The notes under the pieces: model-generated | What the model was told of the DNA's origin: nothing | Databases searched by the model: none | The model's input: only the letters and a program-made list of their open reading frames with translations | Assembly (NCBI GenBank): GCA_964609825.1 | Contig: CAZSSH010000002.1 | Location: 1 to 64,000 of the forward strand | Direction of reading: 5' to 3' | DNA from: CAZSSH01 sp964609825 | GTDB taxonomy: Bacteria; Verrucomicrobiota; Lentisphaeria; Victivallales; Victivallaceae | DNA: 64,000 bases | Shown here: positions 1-8,143 of the stretch, one piece after another | Layout: every line of letters begins with the position of its first letter | Numbering within the stretch: position 1 is the stretch's first letter | Program-made: the position numbers and the translations under genes

Positions 1-117
1 TGGGTTATAAGATACCACACTTTTTCCCTTTGTCAAGCTCAATCTCCCCATTTTTTCCACTTTTTCCTCTCCTCCCCCGCACCCCAATCCAACTATTATA
101 CCGCAATCCCACCTCCC

Positions 118-180
118 TCGCGCGCGGGAGCACGCGCACAAGCATGTGCGCATACGTACCACGTGCATGCGTATTATACA
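118..180. repeat. Alternating purine-pyrimidine tract with hairpin
   Basis: The stretch upstream of the first gene is dominated by alternating purine-pyrimidine runs (about 119-126, 130-140, 142-159 and 161-174), rich in CG, CA and TG steps. This is the composition known to favour left-handed Z-DNA. It contains a perfect 7-bp inverted repeat, GCGCACA (134-140) and TGTGCGC (145-151), around a 4-base loop. It lies upstream of the predicted promoter at 224-252. The rest of 1-117 is pyrimidine-rich and shows no recognisable gene. Confidence 0.5.
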
Positions 181-182
181 GT

Positions 183-209
183 TATGAAACGTTGAAATAT
201 TATGAAACG
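183..209. promoter_or_regulatory. Direct repeat TATGAAACG, possible operator
   Basis: TATGAAACG occurs at 183-191 and again at 201-209, an 18-bp period, just upstream of the -35 at 224. The TGAAACG core matches the half-site of the two LacI-type operators around the regulator gene at 2395 (TGAATCGTTTCA, read on the other strand TGAAACGATTCA). The same regulator may therefore act here, but neither copy is a complete palindrome. Confidence 0.35.
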
Positions 210-223
210 ACCGTAACAACCGA

Positions 224-252
224 TTGCAAACCCCGGTCATCCGGGCTATACT
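224..252 (+). promoter_or_regulatory. Sigma70-like promoter of the gene at 281
   Basis: TTGCAA (224-229) and TATACT (247-252) are separated by exactly 17 bp. The likely start point is about 20 bases before the GGAGGT ribosome binding site at 271-276. Confidence 0.6.
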
Positions 253-280
253 ATAGAGAATAACGTCCATGGAGGTCAGA

Positions 281-2218
281 ATGCCGCAAAACTCCGAAGT
301 TGTACTCTTAAACATCGCCCCGATGCTGCCCGGGCGCGCCGCCGAAATTACCGACGACATTGCCGACTTGGCGCGCCGCCAAATCATTACCCGCAATGCT
401 TTTATGATGACGCTCACCCCCGAGGGCGAGCCGGTGATTGACAAAGCCGCCGTTTTGGCCGAACGTTACCGGAAGTTTCAAATACTGCTCCGGAGTAAGA
501 CCGATGTCTCTTGCGGCATCTTATTGCAGGCCTCGCTCGGACATGGCTGGGAGCCGGATCAACCGGCATCCGGGCAGAAATTCATTACCGGCGACGGCAG
601 GACTCCGTATATCTTTTGCCCGTTGGATCCCGGATTTCGCACTTATCTCGAGCGCTCGATTCATACGCTGGCCAAACTCAAGCCCGACTTTTTCATGCTG
701 GACGATGATTTCCGGATGCTGACCGGGCGCAACGGCTGCTTTTGTCCGCTGCATGTTAATGACTTCAACCGCCAAACCGGGCAAAATTACACCGCCGAGT
801 CGTTGCATGCGGCCATCCGGCAACACTCCGAGGTGGCGGTCGCCTATGACCAGTGGCAGCTGGAAAGTTTGCGGCAAGTCGCCGTCATCATCCGTGAGGC
901 CATCGACCGCGAGGCGCCGGGGACGCCGTGCTCGTTTTGCCAGTGCTCCGACGATGTCCGCCACGCGCTGCCGATCGCCGAAATTCTCTCGGGCGGCGAG
1001 CCGCCAACGATCCGCATCAACAACGCCTTGTATTTACGCGAAACGCAACGCACTATCCCGGAGTGGGTACAGTTTACCATGCGGCAAATTGCTTATTTAT
1101 CGGAGGATACCGTAATTTTTAACGAGCCGGACACCTGCCCGCAGAACCGCTACTCGATGAGCGCCGCGATGCTGCATTTTCACTTGACCGCATCGCTATT
1201 ATTAGGCTGTCGCGGCGGCAAACTGTGGATCACCCGCCTCGGAGCCTACGAGCCTGAGAGCGGTCGGGCTTACCGGCGGATTTTGAGTGAACACAGCCAA
1301 TATTACCGGAAGCTGACAGCCCTCGGTTTCCGGCCCGACGGAGTCCTGTCGCCGCTGCCGGTCAAGCCCCCGTTTCAGTTTCCGCCCAATGCACACCAAA
1401 CTTATCCCAACGGCAACTGGGCGACCCGGGTATTCGGTGTCATGGGCATCCCCTTTTATTTCGGCAAGGCCGATGCGCCGGGACAAATCACGGCGATTTC
1501 CGGCGATGACTGCGATGTTTTGAGTGACGCGGAAATCGCCGGTCTTTTGAAGCATCATGTATTATTGGACGGCGAAGCCGCTCGCAAATTGACCGATCGC
1601 GGCTTTGCCGAAACCATGGGATTCACCGCCCGTGTGTGGGATTTGGCCAAGCCGTCGGTGGAAATAGAACCCGGCAGGGAAGCCATCGGCAGCGGCAGCG
1701 GCGCCCGCCCGGCGGTGTTGACGCCATGCCCGGGCAAACCGGTCAAAATCATCTCGGAGCTCCGGCACCAAAGTAATGCGTTGAGCGGCGACTCCGAGTA
1801 TCTCGCCCCGGGCGCACTGGTGACCACCAGCCCCGGCGGCAACCGGATCGCGGTCATCGCCGCCTCGGTGGTGCCCTACGGCTTCAACAGTTTTGCCATG
1901 TTGAATGAGACGCGGCGCAACATGTTTGGTACTTTATTTAACGAATTGGGCGGCGTGCCGGTGCGTTACATGGGCGACGCCGAGCTGATGGTGTGGTGCG
2001 GCCATGACAAAACGCAAAACCGCATTGTCGTTTTGACCGCGCTGTCCCCCGACGGAGCGGACTCCCCGACCCTCGAGTTTGCGCAAATCCCGCACGGTAT
2101 CGAACTGCTCTCCCCCGACGGCAGCTGGCATAAGATTCCCTTTGCCGTCAGGGATTCGCAAATCACCATGCAAACCCCCGTACGGCCGCTGGTTCCGACA
2201 GTGTTGCGCTGCCTCTGA
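281..2218 (+). CDS. Putative glycosidase-like TIM-barrel protein
   Basis: This is a 645-residue protein with no signal peptide, so it is probably cytoplasmic. The start at 281 is preferred over the in-frame ATG at 269, because GGAGGT at 271-276 sits 4-5 bases before 281. The first half reads like a (beta/alpha)8 barrel, with FFMLDDDFRM near residue 145 and further acidic strand ends. The segment LSDAEIAGLLKHHVLLDG, followed by an AARKLTDRG-like run (residues about 410-440), resembles the trimerisation or GATase-like domain of GH42 beta-galactosidases. I cannot assign a CAZy family. The neighbouring LacI regulator, pseudopilin and glycosidase-like genes support a role in intracellular breakdown of an imported oligosaccharide. 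Catalytic residues are not established. Confidence 0.6.
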   Translation: MPQNSEVVLLNIAPMLPGRAAEITDDIADLARRQIITRNAFMMTLTPEGEPVIDKAAVLAERYRKFQILLRSKTDVSCGILLQASLGHGWEPDQPASGQKFITGDGRTPYIFCPLDPGFRTYLERSIHTLAKLKPDFFMLDDDFRMLTGRNGCFCPLHVNDFNRQTGQNYTAESLHAAIRQHSEVAVAYDQWQLESLRQVAVIIREAIDREAPGTPCSFCQCSDDVRHALPIAEILSGGEPPTIRINNALYLRETQRTIPEWVQFTMRQIAYLSEDTVIFNEPDTCPQNRYSMSAAMLHFHLTASLLLGCRGGKLWITRLGAYEPESGRAYRRILSEHSQYYRKLTALGFRPDGVLSPLPVKPPFQFPPNAHQTYPNGNWATRVFGVMGIPFYFGKADAPGQITAISGDDCDVLSDAEIAGLLKHHVLLDGEAARKLTDRGFAETMGFTARVWDLAKPSVEIEPGREAIGSGSGARPAVLTPCPGKPVKIISELRHQSNALSGDSEYLAPGALVTTSPGGNRIAVIAASVVPYGFNSFAMLNETRRNMFGTLFNELGGVPVRYMGDAELMVWCGHDKTQNRIVVLTALSPDGADSPTLEFAQIPHGIELLSPDGSWHKIPFAVRDSQITMQTPVRPLVPTVLRCL

Positions 2219-2241
2219 CCGTAACCGGCCGTCTCATTTTG

Positions 2242-2253
2242 TGAATCGATTCA
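2242..2253. promoter_or_regulatory. LacI-type operator, upstream copy
   Basis: TGAATCGATTCA is a perfect 12-bp palindrome with the central CG typical of LacI-family operators. Its centre lies 126 bp from the centre of the second copy at 2368-2379, with the promoter between them. Confidence 0.65.
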
Positions 2254-2324
2254 TATTTTTTGCACAATTCTCCATAAATCCATTGTTTTCAGTCAAAAAA
2301 TTGGCAAATTTTTCATTTTTGCTA

Positions 2325-2353
2325 TTGCTTTTGCATTTCTCCCATGCTATAAT
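2325..2353 (+). promoter_or_regulatory. Sigma70 promoter of the LacI-led operon
   Basis: TTGCTT (2325-2330) and TATAAT (2348-2353) are 17 bp apart. The start point would fall just before the operator at 2368-2379, so bound repressor should block initiation or clearance. Confidence 0.7.
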
Positions 2354-2367
2354 ATAGACAAATAAAC

Positions 2368-2379
2368 TGAATCGTTTCA
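2368..2379. promoter_or_regulatory. LacI-type operator, downstream copy
   Basis: TGAATCGTTTCA differs from the perfect upstream palindrome at one position. It lies between the -10 and the start codon at 2395, the classic position for negative autoregulation. Confidence 0.65.
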
Positions 2380-2394
2380 AATCAAGATGACAAC

Positions 2395-3429
2395 ATGGCA
2401 AACAAAGTAACCATCAAAGATGTGGCCCGCGAGGCCAATGTCAGCGTCGGCACCGTCTCCAAGATTCTCAATGGCGGCAAATGCGCCGATGAGCGTCACG
2501 AGCGGGTCTATGAGGCAATCAAAAGTCTCAACTATCAGCCCAACGTCTACGCCCGCGCCGTCCGCTCGGCCAAAAGCAACTGCATCGGCCTTTTGCTCGA
2601 AAAAAACGTCTACCGCACCAGTAATCTCTGGCTGGACGGCTGGCTCTCCTCGTTGCTGCAGGCCATCGCCAAAACCAATTTCCGCAGCGAAATTATCACG
2701 GTGGACTCTCAGGACGGCAATTTTGACTGTTCGCGCTTTTTGCAATTTGACGGGCTGATCAGCTTCGGTCATTTTTACGATGAGTTTTGGCAAAAGATGG
2801 ATCAGCAGTGCAATGTCCCTCTGGTGACTTATTTTGAGCAGGCCAAGTACAAATACGGCTTTACCTACCCGGTCGAGCTGGAGGACGGAATGCAAAAAAT
2901 TGCCCGCCACTTGTATGATTGCGGGCACCGCGAAATCGCGTTTGTCGCCGACCAGAGCGACGTCGCCCGCTTTAAGATGAAAAAATTCGGCGAAGCCATG
3001 ACGGCGATTTACCCTGAGTACAACCATGAGCTGCTGATCTCCGCTCCCGAGCTCAATACCGCCACCGAGTTCGGCATGTACCTGACCAACTTTGTACTGT
3101 CCAATTTTCCCAACGTAACCACCATTTTTTATGTCAGTGACAGTTATGCCAACGGCGGACTTTGCACCTTGATGCAACAACGGCTCCGGATCGCTCAGGA
3201 AATCAGCATCGTCAGCTACGACCATACCAGCTGGACCGAAAATTTCATGCCGAAAATCACCGGCGTCGGCATCAATTTCAGAAAAACAACCCAAAAATTA
3301 GTCGATTTATTAATTGCAACGATCAAGGAGGAAACGGAAACGGCACAAGAACTCAAACAACAACCCATCACCCTTGAGTATTTCCCCGGCAACAGCGTCA
3401 AAAAAATCAAATCCAACATCAAAGGTTAA
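2395..3429 (+). CDS. LacI-family transcriptional regulator
   Basis: This 344-residue protein has the typical LacI layout. An N-terminal helix-turn-helix (VTIKDVAREANVSVGTVSKIL, residues about 4-24) is followed by a hinge helix near NVYARAVRS and a periplasmic-binding-protein-like effector domain (residues about 60-335). It should be a cytoplasmic dimer that releases DNA on binding a sugar or sugar phosphate. It heads an apparent operon with the pseudopilin gene (3 bases downstream) and the genes at 4137 and 6002. Two palindromic operators at 2242 and 2368 bracket its promoter, which implies autorepression. The ligand cannot be read from sequence. The ribosome binding site is weak, and the start is fixed by the conserved HTH. 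Confidence 0.93.
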   Translation: MANKVTIKDVAREANVSVGTVSKILNGGKCADERHERVYEAIKSLNYQPNVYARAVRSAKSNCIGLLLEKNVYRTSNLWLDGWLSSLLQAIAKTNFRSEIITVDSQDGNFDCSRFLQFDGLISFGHFYDEFWQKMDQQCNVPLVTYFEQAKYKYGFTYPVELEDGMQKIARHLYDCGHREIAFVADQSDVARFKMKKFGEAMTAIYPEYNHELLISAPELNTATEFGMYLTNFVLSNFPNVTTIFYVSDSYANGGLCTLMQQRLRIAQEISIVSYDHTSWTENFMPKITGVGINFRKTTQKLVDLLIATIKEETETAQELKQQPITLEYFPGNSVKKIKSNIKG

Positions 3430-3432
3430 ATT

Positions 3433-4125
3433 ATGAAGTCGAAAAAATTTACGTTAATCGAGCTTTTGGTTGTCATTGCGATCATAGCCATCCTCGCCTC
3501 CATGCTGCTTCCCGCCTTAAACAAAGCCCGCGAAGCCTCCAAAAAGACTTTTTGCGCCGGCAACCTCAAACAATTCGGGCAGGTCAACATGCTCTATACC
3601 GGAGATTACCAATATATCCTGCCGGTCCGGCTGGTCATCCCCAACGGCGCCGGCTCCACCACCGTCGACTGGGATACCAAGCACGTCCTCGGCAAATACT
3701 TTATGTCGGAGCAGATGCTCAATAAGATGGGCTGCCCGTCGTATACCGAAAAAGACGCGAGCGGCGCCCAACGCCACGGTTACGGCCGCAACCAGCACCT
3801 CGGCGACCCCGGCAGCGTCGCCACCTACGGAGCCTACCGCAAAATGGAGCGCTGCCGCCGCCCCTCGGCGGTGACTCAGACAATTGATGAAAACGTCGGA
3901 GCCAACACCGTCTCGTCGGCGGGCAACCTCGAGCGGCCGTTTTACAACAAAGACTACGGCACTACGTTGGACCGCTTTGTCAATGTTTTCGGCCGCCACG
4001 GCGCCGGTTACAATGCGAGCCCCAACGTGCTTTATCTGGATGCTCACGTGGCTCCCTTTAAACCGGCCAAGTTCCTCGATTTCAACCTCGGCACCGACAC
4101 CCGCAACAAAACGCTCTTTATCTAG
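3433..4125 (+). CDS. Pseudopilin-like protein (prepilin N-terminal domain)
   Basis: This 230-residue protein begins with a class III prepilin leader. A short basic stretch (MKSKK) is followed by FTLIELLVVIAIIAILASML, with the conserved Glu at +5 of the mature protein, then PALNKAR. This form is processed by prepilin peptidase and anchored in the inner membrane by the N-terminal helix. The C-terminal region carries a diverged form of the H-X9-DG signature. A His near residue 195 is followed 13 residues later by DAHV instead of DGHV. It sits between a LacI regulator and an exported glycosidase-like gene, which points to a carbohydrate-related role. No pilus assembly genes are nearby, and its partner machinery is unknown. 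Confidence 0.85.
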   Translation: MKSKKFTLIELLVVIAIIAILASMLLPALNKAREASKKTFCAGNLKQFGQVNMLYTGDYQYILPVRLVIPNGAGSTTVDWDTKHVLGKYFMSEQMLNKMGCPSYTEKDASGAQRHGYGRNQHLGDPGSVATYGAYRKMERCRRPSAVTQTIDENVGANTVSSAGNLERPFYNKDYGTTLDRFVNVFGRHGAGYNASPNVLYLDAHVAPFKPAKFLDFNLGTDTRNKTLFI

Positions 4126-4136
4126 AGGAACCCGAT

Positions 4137-5987
4137 ATGAATTTGGTCAAACACACATTTACACTGCTGGCATTGGCAATGACCGTTGCCGCAAGCGGCA
4201 GCGAACCGCGCCCGGAGCGGATTTTAAGCGGCTATACCGGTTACTTTTTGGGCAGTGACCGCAGTCAAGTCACCTCATTGTTTCAAAAAATGCGGCAAGC
4301 GGAATTTACCGCAGTTGAGCTCAAAATCCAGCAAACTCAACAGCGGCGGATGGACTTGGCCGCGGCGCAGGCAGAAATCGGCGATGTCGCCGAACTCGCC
4401 AAGAGCAATCACTTGTGGTTTCAAGTCTACGTTTACCCTGAGCCCTATGACGGACAGCGCAAAAGCGATTACCCCGAGCATCAAAATCTCCCGATGCTGG
4501 TGGACGAAAAAGGCAATGCCCATGCCAATACTTTTTGCATCATCGATTACCGGGTGTGGCAGGAAACCTTTCGCCATGCGTTTGCGATTGCCGAGTTGAG
4601 CAAAACCAAACCGGTTTCGGCCCTCAAATTTGACATTGAGACGATTTCCAACACCGGGCTCTCCTATGACGATGCGACATGGCAAACGTTTTGTCACGAC
4701 AACCCCGAGTTTGACGGCAGGGTCAAAGCCGCCGACCGCGCCGGGTACCTTGCTCAAAAACTGGCCGCCGACCGTTACCGCGAGTGGTTCACCGCGCAGT
4801 TTGACAAAGTGGTGAAACAACTCGAAGCGGACATTCATGCCATCAATCCCAAACTCTCACTGGGCGTCATGCCCGCCTCCCACGGCTGGGTGTCGCAAGC
4901 CTTTATCCGCAATCTGGGGACCAATCAGGCCCCGGCAATCATTGACGACTGGAGCATGTACAACGGCGAGGGCTTCAACGCCGATGTCAGGCAGCGGCAA
5001 AAAGACATCAAGACACTCAATCCCAATAATTTGTACATCCCGTGGTTTCGCATCAACAGCTACACCACGGCGCAATTGGCAGCCAATGCCTATCAGGCGG
5101 GGTGCCGCTGCGACGGCTACTCCAACTGGTCAATGGTGATGCTCGACGAGCCACCGCACAAGATTCCGCTGTACCAGCTCCCCAAGGGCTTCACCGCCGG
5201 TGAGTATTACACCCAATACGCCCTGGCCAATGCCGCCATCCGCGCCGACATCGCCGAAAAAACGCTCGATCAGGCACAGCGCATCGCCTATGAGCCGGTG
5301 AAATCGCTGGTGCCGACCTTGAATTACAAGGATTTGATCATCCCCGCTTTGGTTCCGCAAGGCAACGGATCCTATGCCGGTACCCAGCGCGAATTTACTG
5401 TCCGCAATCAGACAGTGAGTTACATCTACGCCGGCACCGGCGAAAAAATCAAAGTCAAGCTCCGTCACATGGCGGGCAATGCGCGGCCGATTTCACTCCA
5501 ATATGCCTTGCTCGATAAAAATAAAACGGTTTTGCGCAATGAGGCAATCCAGCCCGGCGGCAGTGAAACGTTTGAGGTCACCGCCCCCGCGACCGGCATC
5601 TATGCTTTGGTGGTTTCGGGCGGACTCGACGGTCAGGCCTGGTACAGCGTCTGTGTGGACAATCCTTATTGGGCGTTTGACGCCGCCAAGGGAATCTATT
5701 TTTTTGGCGTCCCTTTTCAAATCTATGTCAACGCGCCGGTTATCCGTCTGGACAGTCGCGACCGCGAAGCCTTTTCGTACACACTGAACGGCGGCGCGCC
5801 GGTCAATATTTCGGGTAAAAATTATTACGACATTGCACTCCCCGGCGGTGTCACCGAGCTCAATGTCGGCAAACCGCAGCCGGCATTGGACGGTTTTTAC
5901 TCGCAGGATGCGACAATTACACCCAAAAATACCGCGACCCCTTATCTTTACTCCTCGCCCGAGCGCATGCTCGTCCCGGCGCCGTAA
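4137..5987 (+). CDS. Exported glycosidase-like protein
   Basis: This 616-residue protein has a signal peptide (MNLVKHTFTLLALAMTVAAS, then SGSE) and is predicted to be exported. Residues about 30-350 look like a TIM barrel, with strand-end acidic motifs such as ALKFDIE (near residue 165), LSLGVMPASHGW and DDWSMYNGEG. The C-terminal 250 residues are beta-rich and may be binding modules. The family is not one I can name. It resembles the glycosidase-like proteins that accompany pseudopilins in PVC bacteria. AGAGGAAC before the start is a good ribosome binding site. It follows the pseudopilin gene by 11 bases and precedes an alpha/alpha-barrel gene, so all should be co-transcribed from 2325. Confidence 0.6.
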   Translation: MNLVKHTFTLLALAMTVAASGSEPRPERILSGYTGYFLGSDRSQVTSLFQKMRQAEFTAVELKIQQTQQRRMDLAAAQAEIGDVAELAKSNHLWFQVYVYPEPYDGQRKSDYPEHQNLPMLVDEKGNAHANTFCIIDYRVWQETFRHAFAIAELSKTKPVSALKFDIETISNTGLSYDDATWQTFCHDNPEFDGRVKAADRAGYLAQKLAADRYREWFTAQFDKVVKQLEADIHAINPKLSLGVMPASHGWVSQAFIRNLGTNQAPAIIDDWSMYNGEGFNADVRQRQKDIKTLNPNNLYIPWFRINSYTTAQLAANAYQAGCRCDGYSNWSMVMLDEPPHKIPLYQLPKGFTAGEYYTQYALANAAIRADIAEKTLDQAQRIAYEPVKSLVPTLNYKDLIIPALVPQGNGSYAGTQREFTVRNQTVSYIYAGTGEKIKVKLRHMAGNARPISLQYALLDKNKTVLRNEAIQPGGSETFEVTAPATGIYALVVSGGLDGQAWYSVCVDNPYWAFDAAKGIYFFGVPFQIYVNAPVIRLDSRDREAFSYTLNGGAPVNISGKNYYDIALPGGVTELNVGKPQPALDGFYSQDATITPKNTATPYLYSSPERMLVPAP

Positions 5988-6001
5988 CTGAGAGGACCAA
6001 T

Positions 6002-7195
6002 ATGATCCAACTAAAGTCCATCGGTCATTTGACCTTTGCAAAAGCTAAAAATGAAGCGATTGCCCATGCCGGCAAATGGTGTCTCCAGACCCAGGCCGCG
6101 CTGCCGCCGTCGGATTTACCGCAGTCAGGTTACCGCGATTTGTATTTTGACACTCCGGAGCGATATCACTGGGAGCACCCGCGCTCCAACAGCGCCGAGC
6201 GGATCAGCGTTTACTTAAAGCTGTATCATAAGTTGGCGGATGAACGTTATTTGCATGCGGCAATCAAGTATGCCGACGCGATGCTTGACCCGGTATTCGG
6301 CATCTATGAGGGCCCCGACGAGCGCTGCCGCGGCCAGGTCTGGTACTGGCGCGACAACGGGAGCTACATGACCAATTACACCATGCGCGTCCCGCCCGCT
6401 TTTTGGGAATTGTACGAGGAAACCAAGTGCGAAAAGTACAGACTCGGCGCACTGGCCGCCGGCGAAGCATTGCTTTATGCACAGCAAGACACCGGAATCT
6501 TGCTCGAGGGGTTTTTACCCGCCAACTTTGAGGAGCTCAATTTGGCCAAATTTGACCACAAAGCCCACCCCGAATACGTAACCGATTACAAAATCAACAG
6601 CCGCGTCGGCTATGCCGTCTATGCATTTGCCGTGTTGTATCAAAAAACCGGCGATATGCGTTACCGTCAGGCGATGGACAAACTGGTCGCCGGGCTCAAG
6701 CAATTTCAATATCCGGACGGGTCATTCCCCTGCGATCTGGCGACCGACAGCTTTCAAGCCGTGACGCCACTGGTTAAAAATCACTTTTTAAGTTATATTT
6801 TAAACGGATTGGGGGCGGCAATGCAAATCATTGACGACCGTGAACTTAAATTACTGGCGACCAAGTTGGCCGATTACGCAGTCAAACAAATCTTCCGCTC
6901 CGGCTCATGGCCGTACGGCAGCATTGACAATTTTTCCCCCGCCGAAGCGGTGGTTTGGCAAACCGCCGGAGCTGACATTGCCTGGGGGCTCGGCAATATG
7001 GCCAAAGCAACCGGAGACCAACGCTGCCGACAGGCAGCCGATCGGATTTTATTGACCGCGCTCGGCAATCACGCAATGTCCGCCAACCCCGATCTGGACG
7101 GTGCGTTTGCGATTTGGCTCAACGGCGAACCGCAGCTGCCCGCACTGGGCGGCTATTTTCACTTTTTTACACTGCTGGCCTTGCTAGACGAGTAA
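6002..7195 (+). CDS. Putative alpha/alpha-barrel carbohydrate-active protein
   Basis: This 397-residue protein has no signal peptide. Repeating helical pairs with aromatic and Gly-rich turns (SAERISVYLKLYHKL, RVGYAVYAFAVLYQKTG, AWGLGNMAKATGD) indicate an (alpha/alpha)6 toroid. The fold is shared by GH88/GH105 unsaturated glucuronyl hydrolases, GH127-type enzymes and C5-epimerases. The exact family and catalytic residues are not clear. It is the last gene of the LacI-led unit, 14 bases after the preceding stop with GAGAGGA before the ATG. Its 3' end overlaps the convergent gene on the other strand by 12 bp. A cytoplasmic role in processing the imported oligosaccharide is inferred from context. 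Confidence 0.55.
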   Translation: MIQLKSIGHLTFAKAKNEAIAHAGKWCLQTQAALPPSDLPQSGYRDLYFDTPERYHWEHPRSNSAERISVYLKLYHKLADERYLHAAIKYADAMLDPVFGIYEGPDERCRGQVWYWRDNGSYMTNYTMRVPPAFWELYEETKCEKYRLGALAAGEALLYAQQDTGILLEGFLPANFEELNLAKFDHKAHPEYVTDYKINSRVGYAVYAFAVLYQKTGDMRYRQAMDKLVAGLKQFQYPDGSFPCDLATDSFQAVTPLVKNHFLSYILNGLGAAMQIIDDRELKLLATKLADYAVKQIFRSGSWPYGSIDNFSPAEAVVWQTAGADIAWGLGNMAKATGDQRCRQAADRILLTALGNHAMSANPDLDGAFAIWLNGEPQLPALGGYFHFFTLLALLDE

Positions 7196-8059
7196 CTGCA
7201 AATTTTTAAGTGCCCGCTGCAAGGCTTCCGGAAACGCTTCCGGAGCAGGCAAGCCGAGACTCAGCCATTTGTCAATGCAAAGCCGGGCATTGTGCGGCCG
7301 CGGGGCAATGACCTTACCCAGAGTACGCGGCTTAAGGGAAGTAACCGGCAACCCCAAAGCGTTGGCGATTGCGCAATAAATTTGATAGCGGTTCAGCGCT
7401 TCACCGCCGCTAAAGTGGTAAATCCCCTGCAAATCATGCTCAATCGCCGCCTTGACGGCACGGGCGACATCATAGGTCGCCGTCGGGCAGCGGATCAACT
7501 CGGCCTCGACCTCCACCGACTCCGGCGATCTCGCGGCTGTGATGGCCGAGGTAATCACCGTCGATTTGGAGAGCTCGCGTCCGCCGAATAAAAACGGCAC
7601 GCGCAAAACAACTCCCCGCGGACACTCGGATAAAACGGCCTTTTCGCCGTCGCATTTGGTTTGGCCGTAAACATTTAAGGGATTGGTTTGATCGGTTTCG
7701 CGATATGGCGGCTTGGTGCCGTCAAAAACATAGTCGGTCGAAATAAACAGCATCGGGATGCGCTTTTTGCCCGCCACCCGCGCCAGCGCCGCGGTGCCGT
7801 CGACATTGATTTTACGCGCCGCGTCCGGGTCCTTTTGGCAGGAATCCGGGTCTTTGTTGGCGGCGGTATGGACGATGCAATCAAACGGTACCGCCTCCAG
7901 ATGGGCAATCTGCGCCGGATCAGCAATGTCCAAGCTCAAATAGCCGGACGCGGGGGTTTGCCGCAATTTGATCAACTCATAATTGTCACTCTCGAGACAA
8001 TCAACGATTTCCGACCCGAGGAGACCGGAGGCTCCGGTCAATAATACTTTCTTTTTCAT
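7184..8059 (-). CDS. NAD(P)-dependent sugar-nucleotide reductase (RmlD-like)
   Basis: This protein of about 291 residues is a short-chain dehydrogenase of the extended, dTDP-4-dehydrorhamnose reductase type. The N-terminal Rossmann motif is LLTGASGLLGSEIVDCL. The active-site STDYVFDG and YGQTKCDGE (Tyr-x-x-x-Lys) follow. RmlD reduces dTDP-4-keto-L-rhamnose, but this subfamily also includes other sugar-nucleotide reductases and methionine adenosyltransferase regulators. No rml genes lie alongside, so the substrate is open. The start at MKKKVLL (8059) is chosen because the Rossmann motif begins immediately. An in-frame ATG at 8098 would add 13 residues, and neither start has a clear ribosome binding site. 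The 3' end overlaps the convergent gene at 6002. Confidence 0.8.
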   Translation of the reverse strand: MKKKVLLTGASGLLGSEIVDCLESDNYELIKLRQTPASGYLSLDIADPAQIAHLEAVPFDCIVHTAANKDPDSCQKDPDAARKINVDGTAALARVAGKKRIPMLFISTDYVFDGTKPPYRETDQTNPLNVYGQTKCDGEKAVLSECPRGVVLRVPFLFGGRELSKSTVITSAITAARSPESVEVEAELIRCPTATYDVARAVKAAIEHDLQGIYHFSGGEALNRYQIYCAIANALGLPVTSLKPRTLGKVIAPRPHNARLCIDKWLSLGLPAPEAFPEALQRALKNLQLLV

Positions 8060-8143
8060 TGTCAACCGTTTGCTTTGATTTGCTTTGTTTCCCGCCATGG
8101 GGTATATTATGGATAACCAATTTTAAATTTTCAGGATCATGCC

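Noticed and set aside
30..263. 77-codon open frame in the leader of the first gene
   Set aside because: It covers pyrimidine-rich and alternating purine-pyrimidine DNA plus the predicted promoter, has no ribosome binding site, and its protein is low-complexity.
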